A DNA stretch of 8,096 bases from Ktedonobacteraceae bacterium. Its GTDB lineage: Bacteria; Chloroflexota; Ktedonobacteria; Ktedonobacterales; Ktedonobacteraceae. Positions 1 through 5,436 of the stretch are shown in pieces (the first letter of the stretch is position 1; every line of letters begins with the position of its first letter). The stretch covers positions 1-8,096 of the forward strand of contig JADBKA010000215.1 of the NCBI GenBank assembly GCA_014896635.1. Reading direction: 5' to 3'. The translations under genes and the position numbers were made by a program. The notes beneath the pieces are model-generated. The model searched no databases. It was given only the letters and a program-made list of their open reading frames with translations, and was not told the origin of the DNA.

Positions 1-120
1 ATGCTCTACATCGGCGGCAATGACTCGGCAGATACCGCCCATCGCCTGGCAGCGATAGCGCAGGCGGTCAACTACGAACTCTCTGTCATCAGCCCGGTTG
101 ATAGGAGAGCGCGAAGTTGA
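1..120 (+). pseudogene. Interior fragment of a 6-phosphofructokinase (PPi-type signature), broken
   Basis: Frame 1 is open from the window edge to a TGA at 118-120. Its first 30 or so residues read MLYIGGNDSADTAHRLAA followed by IAQAVNYELSVI, which I recognise as the phosphofructokinase segment containing the GGDGS-type nucleotide loop and leading to the catalytic PKTIDND motif. Asp stands where ATP-dependent enzymes have the second Gly of GGDGS; in this family that substitution marks pyrophosphate-dependent enzymes. The expected PKTIDND motif never arrives: after about position 90 the frame runs through the antisense of kynureninase and stops. The ATG at position 1 is an internal methionine, not a start. 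Upstream sequence is outside the window. The break could be a real deletion/inversion or an assembly join. Identity is by recognition only, from about 30 residues. Confidence 0.7.
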
Positions 121-925
121 ACGGGTTGTGCTGGCCCATCCAGCCGCTGAGAGGATTGTGCAGCCGCTCCTGCCAGTCCTGGCGTATATAAAGGAACGCC
201 GGTGCGCCGGGTCCACCGTTGAGATATTTGTAGGTGCAGCCGATAGCCAGGTCGGCCTGAGCGGCGTGCAGATCAAGCGGGACTGCGCCTACCGAATGGC
301 TGAGATCCCACAGTATCAGAGCGCCGGCGGCGTGGACAGCGGCAGTGATCGCCGGCATATCATACATGTAACCGCTCTTGAAAGCCGTGTGAGACAGCAC
401 GACCAGCGCGACCTGTTCATCGAGCTGTGCCTGTATTTCGGCGACGGGACCGTGAATGCCGTCAGGCGAGGGCAGGATTTCGAGCTGATGCTGCTGTCCG
501 AGCAAGTCGATTATGCCCTGCAAGATATAGAGGTCCGAAGGAAAGTTGAGATCGTCAGTCAGGATGCGCTGGCGGCCCTGCTGGAAACGCAGAGCGGCGA
601 CGACGAGCTTGAACAGGTTGACCGAGGTGGAGTCGGCCACGATTACTTCTGCTGGTTGTGCGCCGATCAGGCGAGCGATCTTTGCTCCCACGCGCTCCGG
701 TGCCGTGAACCATCCCTCATTCCAACTCCGAATCAGGCGTGTTCCCCACTGCCGCAAAACGAGATCTTCCGCATGTGTTGCCGTCTCCCTGGGCAGACGA
801 CCCAGCGAGTTGCCGTCCATATAGATAAGGTCGGGTTCGGTGATGACAAAACGCTCGCGGAAGTGGGCCAGCGGATCACGCGCGTCAAGTTCAGCGGCGT
901 AGGCGGCATCTGTGGGAATGGTCAT
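89..925 (-). CDS. kynU: Kynureninase, C-terminally truncated
   Basis: PLP-dependent hydrolase that cleaves kynurenine to anthranilate and alanine (or 3-hydroxykynurenine to 3-hydroxyanthranilate). Visible family features, numbered from the start at 925: N-terminal MDGNSLGRLP (36-45), the WDLSHSVGAVPLDL strand with the PLP-pyridine Asp (about D207), and the Schiff-base lysine in CTYKYLNGGPG (about K233), followed by GWMGQHNPF. The homology stops at YQP, then Gly and TGA. The usual continuation (a GIRRFLTGTPP-type stretch and the rest of the small C-terminal domain) is absent: 278 residues against the usual 400-430, so the product is probably inactive if the sequence is right. An ATG at 931 is in frame, but the AAGGAG at 935-940 is only 2 nt from it and 8 nt from the ATG at 925, so 925 is preferred. 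It lies 27 nt downstream of kynA in the same operon. Confidence 0.88.
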   Translation of the reverse strand: MTIPTDAAYAAELDARDPLAHFRERFVITEPDLIYMDGNSLGRLPRETATHAEDLVLRQWGTRLIRSWNEGWFTAPERVGAKIARLIGAQPAEVIVADSTSVNLFKLVVAALRFQQGRQRILTDDLNFPSDLYILQGIIDLLGQQHQLEILPSPDGIHGPVAEIQAQLDEQVALVVLSHTAFKSGYMYDMPAITAAVHAAGALILWDLSHSVGAVPLDLHAAQADLAIGCTYKYLNGGPGAPAFLYIRQDWQERLHNPLSGWMGQHNPFNFALSYQPG

Positions 926-952
926 GCGCATTGCTCCTTGTTAACATGCGAA

Positions 953-1738
953 TTAGAATTGTGAACGGATCAGCCACAAATCAGGAAAAAACGGCTTGAT
1001 AGTTGTCATCAGGTACTGTACGCCTGTTGATCCGCCTGTGCCTTTTTTACTGCCGATAGTGCGTTCTACCATCTTCGCATGGCGATAGCGCCATTCCTGA
1101 AAACCTTCATCCATATCAACCAGGTTTTCACAGATATTGCTAACGGTGCTGTCCTGACGGTAGGCGCTGATCAGGATGGCCTGAATCTCAGGCGAGGGCC
1201 TGACTGGTTGCGTCACGTCGCGGTTGAGGTGCTCTGGCGGGATGAGATAGCCGTTCAGGCTAAGGTAGTGCAGAAAGGCATCCCACAGCGTCGGTTGTGT
1301 GTAGCGCCGCTCAAGCTGTATCCGCCCTGTCGAACCCGGCGGGTAGTGGTGGAAGACAGACTCGCGTTTGTAACCAAAGACAAACTCGATCTCGCGGAAC
1401 TGTGCTGATTGGAAGCCGCTGGCCGATTCGAGGAAGCAGCGGAACGCATTGAATTCGAGAGGAGTCATTGTTTCCAGCACGTCGAGCTGGGCAACGATAG
1501 TTTTGAGGATTGCCAGGATGCGATGTGTGGTATGCGATGCGCGAGCCGGCTCATTGTTGCGCAAAAGCGTCTGTAAGTAGTCAAGCTCGTGAAGCAATTC
1601 CTTGAACCACAACTCGTAGACCTGGTGAATCACAATGAAGAGTAGCTCGTCATGCTCCGGGCCGGAACTTTTCGGTGTCTGGATGTTGAGCAGCTCGTCC
1701 AGCCGCAGGTAGCTGGCGTAGGTCAGAGATTTCGACAT
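953..1738 (-). CDS. kynA: Tryptophan 2,3-dioxygenase
   Basis: Haem enzyme catalysing the first step of the kynurenine pathway, L-tryptophan plus O2 to N-formylkynurenine, in the cytoplasm. At 261 residues it has the usual bacterial length. Family motifs are intact: HDELLFIVIHQVYELW with the distal/substrate His38, GFQSAQFREIEF with the substrate-carboxylate Arg115, and WRYRHAKMVERTIG with the proximal haem ligand His220, followed by the GTGGSTGVQYL substrate loop. The frame extends upstream to a GTG at 1759, but the ATG at 1738 has AAGGAAG about 7 nt upstream and begins at the usual family N-terminus (MSKSLTYASYLRLDELL), so 1738 is chosen. It is the first gene of a kynA-kynU operon. No kynurenine formamidase is visible in the window. 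Transcription most likely starts near 1801 from the promoter at 1808-1836. Confidence 0.95.
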   Translation of the reverse strand: MSKSLTYASYLRLDELLNIQTPKSSGPEHDELLFIVIHQVYELWFKELLHELDYLQTLLRNNEPARASHTTHRILAILKTIVAQLDVLETMTPLEFNAFRCFLESASGFQSAQFREIEFVFGYKRESVFHHYPPGSTGRIQLERRYTQPTLWDAFLHYLSLNGYLIPPEHLNRDVTQPVRPSPEIQAILISAYRQDSTVSNICENLVDMDEGFQEWRYRHAKMVERTIGSKKGTGGSTGVQYLMTTIKPFFPDLWLIRSQF

Positions 1739-1764
1739 GGCCGCTTCCTTTTCTTCCACATCAT
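1723..1764 (-). other. Possible 13-codon leader ORF and hairpin ahead of kynA
   Basis: The predicted kynA leader contains a perfect hairpin, TCCACA/TGTGGA with a 4-nt loop (1755-1770), just upstream of the kynA ribosome site. Two consecutive ATGs starting in the loop (1764 and 1761) open a short frame, MMWKKRKRPCRNL, that contains one Trp codon, reads through the kynA Shine-Dalgarno sequence and ends 16 nt inside kynA in another frame. An AGGTG lies about 9 nt before the first ATG. Whether it is translated is unknown. The hairpin is directly visible; a regulatory role is inference. Confidence 0.25.
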
Positions 1765-1807
1765 TGTGGATGCACCTGAAGTCGAAAGATGTCTTTTTCT
1801 TTTCTTA

Positions 1808-1836
1808 AGTGTAGGAAGAAATATTTTAATTGTCAA
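1808..1836 (-). promoter_or_regulatory. Sigma-70-type promoter of the kynA-kynU operon
   Basis: On the minus strand TTGACA (1836-1831) is followed after exactly 17 nt by TACACT (1813-1808). The predicted transcript starts near 1801, giving a leader of about 60 nt before the kynA ATG. The -35 box is a perfect consensus. It mirrors the trpB promoter on the other strand. Confidence 0.75.
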
Positions 1837-1839
1837 GCA

Positions 1840-1868
1840 TTGACAGTAGCGAACTTTTTGCCTACACT
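1840..1868 (+). promoter_or_regulatory. Sigma-70-type promoter of trpB2
   Basis: TTGACA (1840-1845), a 17-nt spacer and TACACT (1863-1868). Both boxes and the spacing are identical to the divergent kynA promoter, and the two -35 boxes are separated by only 3 bp. The predicted start is near 1875, leaving a leader of about 95 nt that contains a hairpin at 1891-1911. Confidence 0.75.
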
Positions 1869-1890
1869 ATGAACAATTATCCCTCGCTTG

Positions 1891-1911
1891 CCGGGATGTT
1901 CTCATGCCCGG
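1891..1911 (+). other. Hairpin in the trpB2 leader
   Basis: CCGGGATG (1891-1898) pairs with CATGCCCGG (1903-1911) with one bulged G and a TTCT loop. No run of T follows, so it is not an intrinsic terminator. It could stabilise the leader or be part of a regulatory structure; no T-box or Trp-rich leader peptide is seen. Confidence 0.4.
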
Positions 1912-1971
1912 TCCCTGATGACATATATAATATGCTTTGCAGCAGCCGTAGTTTGACGAGAGGAGCGAATT

Positions 1972-3342
1972 GTGCCTGACAAACTTCATACCAAGTATCT
2001 CCTCAGTGAGGATGAGATTCCCCGTGCCTGGTATAACATTGTGGCTGATCTACCGCATGCGCCGACACCGGTCCTGCATCCGGGGACGAAGCAGCCGGTA
2101 GGGCCAGCCGATCTGGCTCCGTTATTTCCGATGGCCTTGATCATGCAGGAAGTGAGCACCGAGCGGTACATCGAAATTCCAGAGCCGGTGCGCCACGTCT
2201 ATGCCCAGTGGCGGCCTGGTCCGCTGTTTCGTGCGCGCCGGTTGGAGAAAGCGCTGGACACGCCAGCCCGTATTTATTACAAGTACGAGGGGATCAGCCC
2301 TGTGGGCAGTCACAAGTTGAACACGGCTGTGGCGCAGGTCTATTACAACAAAGAAGAGGGCGTGAAAAAACTCTCCACTGAAACGGGTGCCGGCCAGTGG
2401 GGATCGGCCCTGGCGCTGGCGGGCGCTTTCTTCGGTCTGAATATCGAAGTTTTCATGGTCAAAGTGAGCTACCAGCAGAAGCCCTACCGCCGCAGTCTGA
2501 TGCAGACGTATGGGGCGACTGTGCATGCCAGCCCGACAGATCTCACCAATGCGGGCCGCAGCATTCTGGCGCACGATCCAGAGAATCCGGGCAGCCTGGG
2601 CATTGCCATTAGTGAAGCGGTAGAGGTGGCTGCGAAGAGCGGCGGAGCCGTCAAATACTCGCTTGGCAGTGTGCTCAACCATGTCCTGCTCCATCAGACG
2701 GTAATAGGAGAAGAGGCGCTGCTCCAGATGGAGAAAGCTGGCGACTACCCGGACGTCGTGATTGGCTGCGTCGGCGGTGGGAGCAACATGGCAGGTCTGG
2801 CCTTTCCCTTTATCGGTGAGAAGCTACGCAAGGGCCTGAAGACGCGCTTCCTGGCAGCAGAGCCGATGGCCTGCCCTAGCCTGACCAGGGGGGTCTATGC
2901 CTATGATTTTGGCGATACAGTGGGTATGACTCCTCTCGTCAAGATGCACACGCTCGGCCATGATTTTATTCCACCGGGTGTGCATGCCGGTGGCCTGCGT
3001 TATCATGGTATGTCGCCGCTGGTATCGCAATTGCATGAAGAAGGCATTATCGAAGCTCAGGCATACTATCAGAACGCCGTCTTCGAGTCTGCTGTGCTTT
3101 TTGCCCGACATGAGGGCATTGTGCCGGCACCTGAGGCCGGGCATGCCATCGCGGCGGTGTTTGAGGAAGCGCGCAGCGCGAAGGAAGCCGGGGAGGAGCG
3201 CGTTATCCTCTTTAACCTGAGTGGGCATGGGTATTTTGATATGAGCGCCTATGATGCCTACCTGGCGGGCAAGCTTCAGGATTACGAATACCCGGCGGAC
3301 GCTGTCGCGGCGGCACAGCAGCGCCTGCCACAGGTTGTGTAA
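1972..3342 (+). CDS. trpB: Tryptophan synthase beta chain, TrpB2 type
   Basis: PLP enzyme joining indole and L-serine to tryptophan. At 456 residues, with a long N-terminal extension ([13 protein letters not shown]) and the sequence [16 protein letters not shown], it belongs to the TrpB2 branch rather than to the roughly 400-residue TrpB1 that pairs with TrpA. The PLP lysine is K115, the catalytic Glu equivalent is E137 in [10 protein letters not shown], the phosphate-binding loop GGGSN is at 268-272, and NLSGHG places the pyridine-contacting Ser near 417. The start is GTG at 1972 with AGGAG 6 nt upstream. No trpA neighbours it, so it probably works alone, salvaging indole or acting with a remote or different alpha subunit (known for TrpB2; inference here). 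It diverges from the tryptophan-degrading kynA-kynU operon, sharing its promoter region. Confidence 0.95.
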   Translation: MPDKLHTKYLLSEDEIPRAWYNIVADLPHAPTPVLHPGTKQPVGPADLAPLFPMALIMQEVSTERYIEIPEPVRHVYAQWRPGPLFRARRLEKALDTPARIYYKYEGISPVGSHKLNTAVAQVYYNKEEGVKKLSTETGAGQWGSALALAGAFFGLNIEVFMVKVSYQQKPYRRSLMQTYGATVHASPTDLTNAGRSILAHDPENPGSLGIAISEAVEVAAKSGGAVKYSLGSVLNHVLLHQTVIGEEALLQMEKAGDYPDVVIGCVGGGSNMAGLAFPFIGEKLRKGLKTRFLAAEPMACPSLTRGVYAYDFGDTVGMTPLVKMHTLGHDFIPPGVHAGGLRYHGMSPLVSQLHEEGIIEAQAYYQNAVFESAVLFARHEGIVPAPEAGHAIAAVFEEARSAKEAGEERVILFNLSGHGYFDMSAYDAYLAGKLQDYEYPADAVAAAQQRLPQVV

Positions 3343-3381
3343 CTGCGTTAGAGTCACAGTCATCACACTCCACCAGTTCTT

Positions 3382-3436
3382 CATGCCACTGACTGGTGGC
3401 CTGGTCGGCCTGCCGGGTAGCCACCTCAGTGGCATG
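3382..3436. repeat. Large imperfect palindrome/hairpin downstream of trpB2
   Basis: CATGCCACTGA (3382-3392) and TCAGTGGCATG (3426-3436) are a perfect 11-bp inverted repeat. After a 2-nt bulge (CT) the stem continues with GGTGGC (3395-3400) and GCCACC (3420-3425), then a possible 4-bp inner stem CTGG/CCGG (one G-T pair). It begins 40 nt after the trpB stop. No T-run follows, so a classical intrinsic terminator is not supported. It may be a 3'-end stabilising hairpin or a REP/MITE-like palindromic element. Confidence 0.65.
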
Positions 3437-3455
3437 GAGTACATCCTTCTCCTAA

Positions 3456-3483
3456 TGTGTCCTTTGTGTATGTATCCTTTGTG
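3456..3483. repeat. Two-copy tandem repeat, 15-bp period
   Basis: TGTGTCCTTTGTG (3456-3468) and TGTATCCTTTGTG (3471-3483) match at 12 of 13 positions with a 15-bp period. No function is assigned. Confidence 0.5.
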
Positions 3484-3620
3484 CCCTCTCTTCTTTTCCT
3501 CGCTGGTATATGAGGAATTCTTGCTCTTCCTTGAAGAGGCTATCGGTGTAAAAAGAAATCTCAAGCGTAGTAACTTTTCCTTTTCATCTCAATTTTCGTA
3601 AAATATTGATCATTTATCTA

Positions 3621-3649
3621 TTGACATGTGGTGATATATTGAATATTCT
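3621..3649 (+). promoter_or_regulatory. Candidate promoter of the cysteine-cluster/SLATT-like unit
   Basis: TTGACA (3621-3626), 17-nt spacer, TATTCT (3644-3649, 4 of 6 consensus bases). It sits in an AT-rich stretch about 100 nt upstream of the first ORF of the unit. A TATAAT at 3714-3719 without a good -35 box is a weaker alternative. Confidence 0.5.
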
Positions 3650-3750
3650 TAATATTGTATAAAGCATGTAGCACTTTCTCTCAATGGCTATCATCTTGCT
3701 TCTATTGGAATATTATAATATCACTGTGATGGGCTGTGTGGTCCATATCT

Positions 3751-4017
3751 ATGGAATCGCTGGCGACTACGCAAAACATGACGACTATCTGCTGGTGTTC
3801 CACCTGTTGCTGTTGCATGTATGCAGCCCTGGTTGACACAAAAAGGATGATCATCATACAACAACCTGAGGACCCTGATGAGCGTAAGAAGAAAAGTTTG
3901 CTACTCCCGCATTCACGACTGCCTGGTTCCAGAGGCAAAGTAGCGGGCGGTGTAGCTAAAGGCAGGCGGGTTGCTTTCTGCCTTGAGTATTTCATTAAGC
4001 GGAAGGAGACCGGGTAA
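3751..4017 (+). CDS. Hypothetical small cysteine-cluster protein
   Basis: I do not recognise this protein. From the ATG at 3751 it has 88 residues (a GTG at 3736 would give 93). The N-terminal third carries a dense cysteine cluster, CWCSTCCCC (C14, C16, C19-C22), inside a short hydrophobic stretch; one more Cys is at 77. The rest is basic and polar (ERKKKS, GKVAGGVAKGRR, KRKETG). Such a cluster might bind metal, be palmitoylation-like or membrane-associated, but nothing in the sequence decides it. No good Shine-Dalgarno sequence precedes either start, which weakens the case. In favour, its TAA overlaps the ATG of the next gene (TAATG), and the next gene's SD lies inside it, the usual arrangement for translational coupling. 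It may simply be a translated leader or a chance ORF. Confidence 0.35.
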   Translation: MESLATTQNMTTICWCSTCCCCMYAALVDTKRMIIIQQPEDPDERKKKSLLLPHSRLPGSRGKVAGGVAKGRRVAFCLEYFIKRKETG

Positions 4018-4904
4018 TGACATATGTTCCGACGTTGCAATTTCGGCAGACACAGAATCAACTTCAACAAAAGAAAGCTTCTGGGGAAATTGACGAAGGG
4101 GAATACTGTCGGCAAATCGACGAGTTGATAGTCAGGGAAGTCCGTGAGCATCTAGATACGGTGATAAATCTAGCTGTCCAGGAACTGAGGGAAGAGACGT
4201 CACGTGAACTCCAGGCCTATGAAGACGAACTGCAAAAAGAAAAGAAGAAATTAGAGCAGAAGCAGTTGGCAGATGATCTTGCCAAAGAACGATACAGGCT
4301 TGAGGAGCAGCGCCAGCAAGAGGAGCGGGAAAAGCGACAAAGGCAGGCCAGAGACTACTACCGCTTTAACATTGTCCCCAACGAAATTGCTACCCTCAAA
4401 CAAGAGTATGCCAGAACGAAAAATTACTTTAACTGGCTGCAAATCATCTCGATTATCTTCTCGATTGCAACCACCACCCTTGTCGGGACGGATCTTTTAC
4501 CCAGATTCTTTGCGCTGATCTGTAGTGGAGTAGCTGCAATTGCTGCTGCACTACTCTCAACCTTCCATATGCGCGAGCGCAATTATAGTTATTATCAGGC
4601 TATCAGTAGTATAGAGTCGGAGATTCATGATTATGATCAACGTGTGGGAGGTTATGCAGGACTAGGAGATGAGGAGGCTTATGTACACTTTGCTGCTCGC
4701 ATCAGCGAGATTAAGCAGCAGTATATGAGCCAGGAATTAGCGATGTGGAAGGTCGCAGCGTCTGCTGAGGGTAAGCCAGCGGAAGAACCGTCACCCCCAC
4801 GAGGTCGTACACAGGCCACAAAAGGCAGAGCTGATGAGGACGAAAAGCAGGCAAAAAGTGAGAAAGCCGAGGCGCGTGAGGGAGAGTCTGAGAAAGCAAC
4901 ATGA
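4017..4904 (+). CDS. Coiled-coil two-TM protein, SLATT/DUF4231-like
   Basis: 295 residues, ATG at 4017, with GGAAGGAG 8 nt upstream. Order of parts: an N-terminal helix-turn segment at about 10-45 (LQQKKASGEIDEGEYCRQID) reminiscent of SHOCT-like short domains; a highly charged coiled coil at about 55-115; two hydrophobic segments at about 139-157 and 163-183, with a very short connecting loop; then a helix with NYSYYQAISSIESEIHDYDQRVGGYAG, and a low-complexity charged tail from about 250 that is probably disordered. The two close TM helices followed by an amphipathic helix ending in a GGYA-type motif resemble SLATT/DUF4231 membrane proteins, which in other contexts are predicted pore-forming effectors of nucleotide-signalling defence systems. 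No cyclase, SLOG or sensor gene is present here, so a defence role is inference. It is coupled to the upstream cysteine-cluster ORF and convergent with ssrA. Confidence 0.75.
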   Translation: MTYVPTLQFRQTQNQLQQKKASGEIDEGEYCRQIDELIVREVREHLDTVINLAVQELREETSRELQAYEDELQKEKKKLEQKQLADDLAKERYRLEEQRQQEEREKRQRQARDYYRFNIVPNEIATLKQEYARTKNYFNWLQIISIIFSIATTTLVGTDLLPRFFALICSGVAAIAAALLSTFHMRERNYSYYQAISSIESEIHDYDQRVGGYAGLGDEEAYVHFAARISEIKQQYMSQELAMWKVAASAEGKPAEEPSPPRGRTQATKGRADEDEKQAKSEKAEAREGESEKAT

Positions 4905-4954
4905 TTTTAGACCGGAGCCTGGAGGAGTCGCAGGATTCATTGCTACATGGGAGC

Positions 4955-4989
4955 AAAAAAAACCGCCTGTAAAGCTGGTTTCCAGGCGG
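4955..4989 (-). terminator. Intrinsic terminator of ssrA
   Basis: On the minus strand CCGCCTG (4989-4983) and CAGGCGG (4969-4963) form a 7-bp GC-rich stem, immediately followed by eight T residues (4962-4955). It starts 7 nt after the CCA end of the tmRNA. In the plus direction no T-run follows, so it does not obviously terminate the convergent SLATT-like gene. Confidence 0.9.
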
Positions 4990-4995
4990 ACTTGT

Positions 4996-5370
4996 TGGTG
5001 GAGATGAGGGAGAGTTGAACTCCCTGTCCAGGCGACCTCGCTGAAGAATATACTACAGGCTTAGTCGGCGTTCTGGCTTTGCATTAAGAACTCCCGCCGA
5101 CAGGATTTCTTAACGCTGGCCCTCTGGTCTTAGCTGGCGACTAGAAGGCGATCATCGCCAGAGCATCTCGTGTATCTGTCGCCTGGCACCGACCCCACGA
5201 GAGAAGATCGGGCAGGCGTCTCGTCGCTACTTCTTAGGCAGCGAGGGCGAGAGCGGGTTTTTCTGCTTTGTTGGCAGTTATTGTTTTGCCGGTTGTTTAA
5301 CGAGAGTGCTATACCGGCACCTCGACCTGCAATTCTCCAACCTGATCACCTGTCGAAACCCGACATCCCC
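4996..5370 (-). ncRNA. ssrA: tmRNA (transfer-messenger RNA)
   Basis: Rescues stalled ribosomes with SmpB and tags the nascent peptide for proteolysis. The 5' end GGGGATG (5370-5364) pairs with CATCTCC before an encoded ACCA 3' end (4996); the third pair is G-U, the alanine identity element. The 5' segment GGGTTTCGACAGG and the T arm GGGAG-TTCAACT-CTCCC are typical. A pseudoknot just before the tag is visible: GCCGG (5318-5314) with CCGGC (5292-5288) around a second stem. The reading frame at 5275-5234 encodes ANKAEKPALALAA and TAA, assuming resumption at GCC after AATAACT; an in-frame GGC 15 nt earlier (GKTIT...) is the alternative. Length 375 nt, one piece, not permuted. Confidence 0.95.
5234..5275 (-). 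other. tmRNA proteolysis-tag reading frame
   Basis: Encodes ANKAEKPALALAA then TAA. The C-terminal ALAA is the ClpXP-type degron common to ssrA tags, and the AN start is the commonest tag beginning. The resume codon is inferred from the upstream AATAACT and the AN convention. Confidence 0.8.
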
Positions 5371-5398
5371 AGGTGAAGATGAGCTACTCTACATCAAT

Positions 5399-5427
5399 AT
5401 TGTACCACAGAAATTGACAGATCACAA
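5399..5427 (-). promoter_or_regulatory. Promoter of ssrA
   Basis: Minus strand TTGTGA (5427-5422), a 17-nt spacer and TACAAT (5404-5399, 5 of 6 consensus bases). Initiation would fall near 5392, giving a 5' extension of about 20 nt that RNase P would remove. The -35 box begins only 10 nt after the stop of the thioesterase gene. Confidence 0.7.
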
Positions 5428-5436
5428 GAGGGAACA

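Larger units (their letters stand above)
1808..1868. repeat. 61-bp dyad-symmetric divergent promoter/operator
   Basis: Two nested perfect inverted repeats share a centre at 1838: AGTGTAGG (1808-1815) with CCTACACT (1861-1868), and TGTCAA (1831-1836) with TTGACA (1840-1845). The intervening arms are 15 nt each. They contain the -10 and -35 boxes of both divergent promoters, so much of the symmetry follows from two equal promoters facing away from one centre. The additional GG/CC pairs next to the -10 boxes go beyond the hexamers. Confidence 0.7.
3343..3735. other. Intergenic region without a convincing gene
   Basis: About 390 nt between trpB2 and the cysteine-cluster ORF. It holds a 55-nt hairpin (3382-3436), a two-copy 15-bp repeat (3456-3483), a pyrimidine-rich stretch (about 3440-3600) and an AT-rich stretch (about 3590-3725) with a promoter candidate. 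Open frames crossing it on both strands run out of trpB2 shadows, lack ribosome sites and give low-complexity translations. Confidence 0.6.

Noticed and set aside
98..964. Long plus-strand open frame opposite kynU
   Set aside because: It is the antisense shadow of a clearly recognisable kynureninase; no ribosome site and no recognisable domain.
1875..1971. Riboswitch or T-box in the trpB2 leader
   Set aside because: Only one simple hairpin without T-run; the T-box consensus and a terminator/antiterminator pair are absent.
1896..1979. 27-codon ORF in the trpB2 leader ending inside the trpB2 start
   Set aside because: Contains no Trp codon and no ribosome site; the leader also lacks T-box or TRAP-type repeats, so attenuation by a leader peptide is not supported.
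2824..3564. Long minus-strand frame overlapping the end of trpB2 and the downstream spacer
   Set aside because: Mostly antisense to trpB2; the remainder is low-complexity sequence derived from the pyrimidine-rich repeat region.
3702..4151. Minus-strand ORF of 149 codons opposite the cysteine-cluster ORF
   Set aside because: No plausible ribosome site and an odd composition; it overlaps the well-supported start of the SLATT-like gene in antisense.
4996..5029. A tRNA gene ending in CCA
   Set aside because: The T arm and CCA belong to the tRNA-like domain of ssrA; no anticodon arm is present, and the 5' half lies about 340 nt away at 5370.
5170..5376. Plus-strand ORF of 68 codons
   Set aside because: It lies wholly opposite the tmRNA gene and is a by-product of it.
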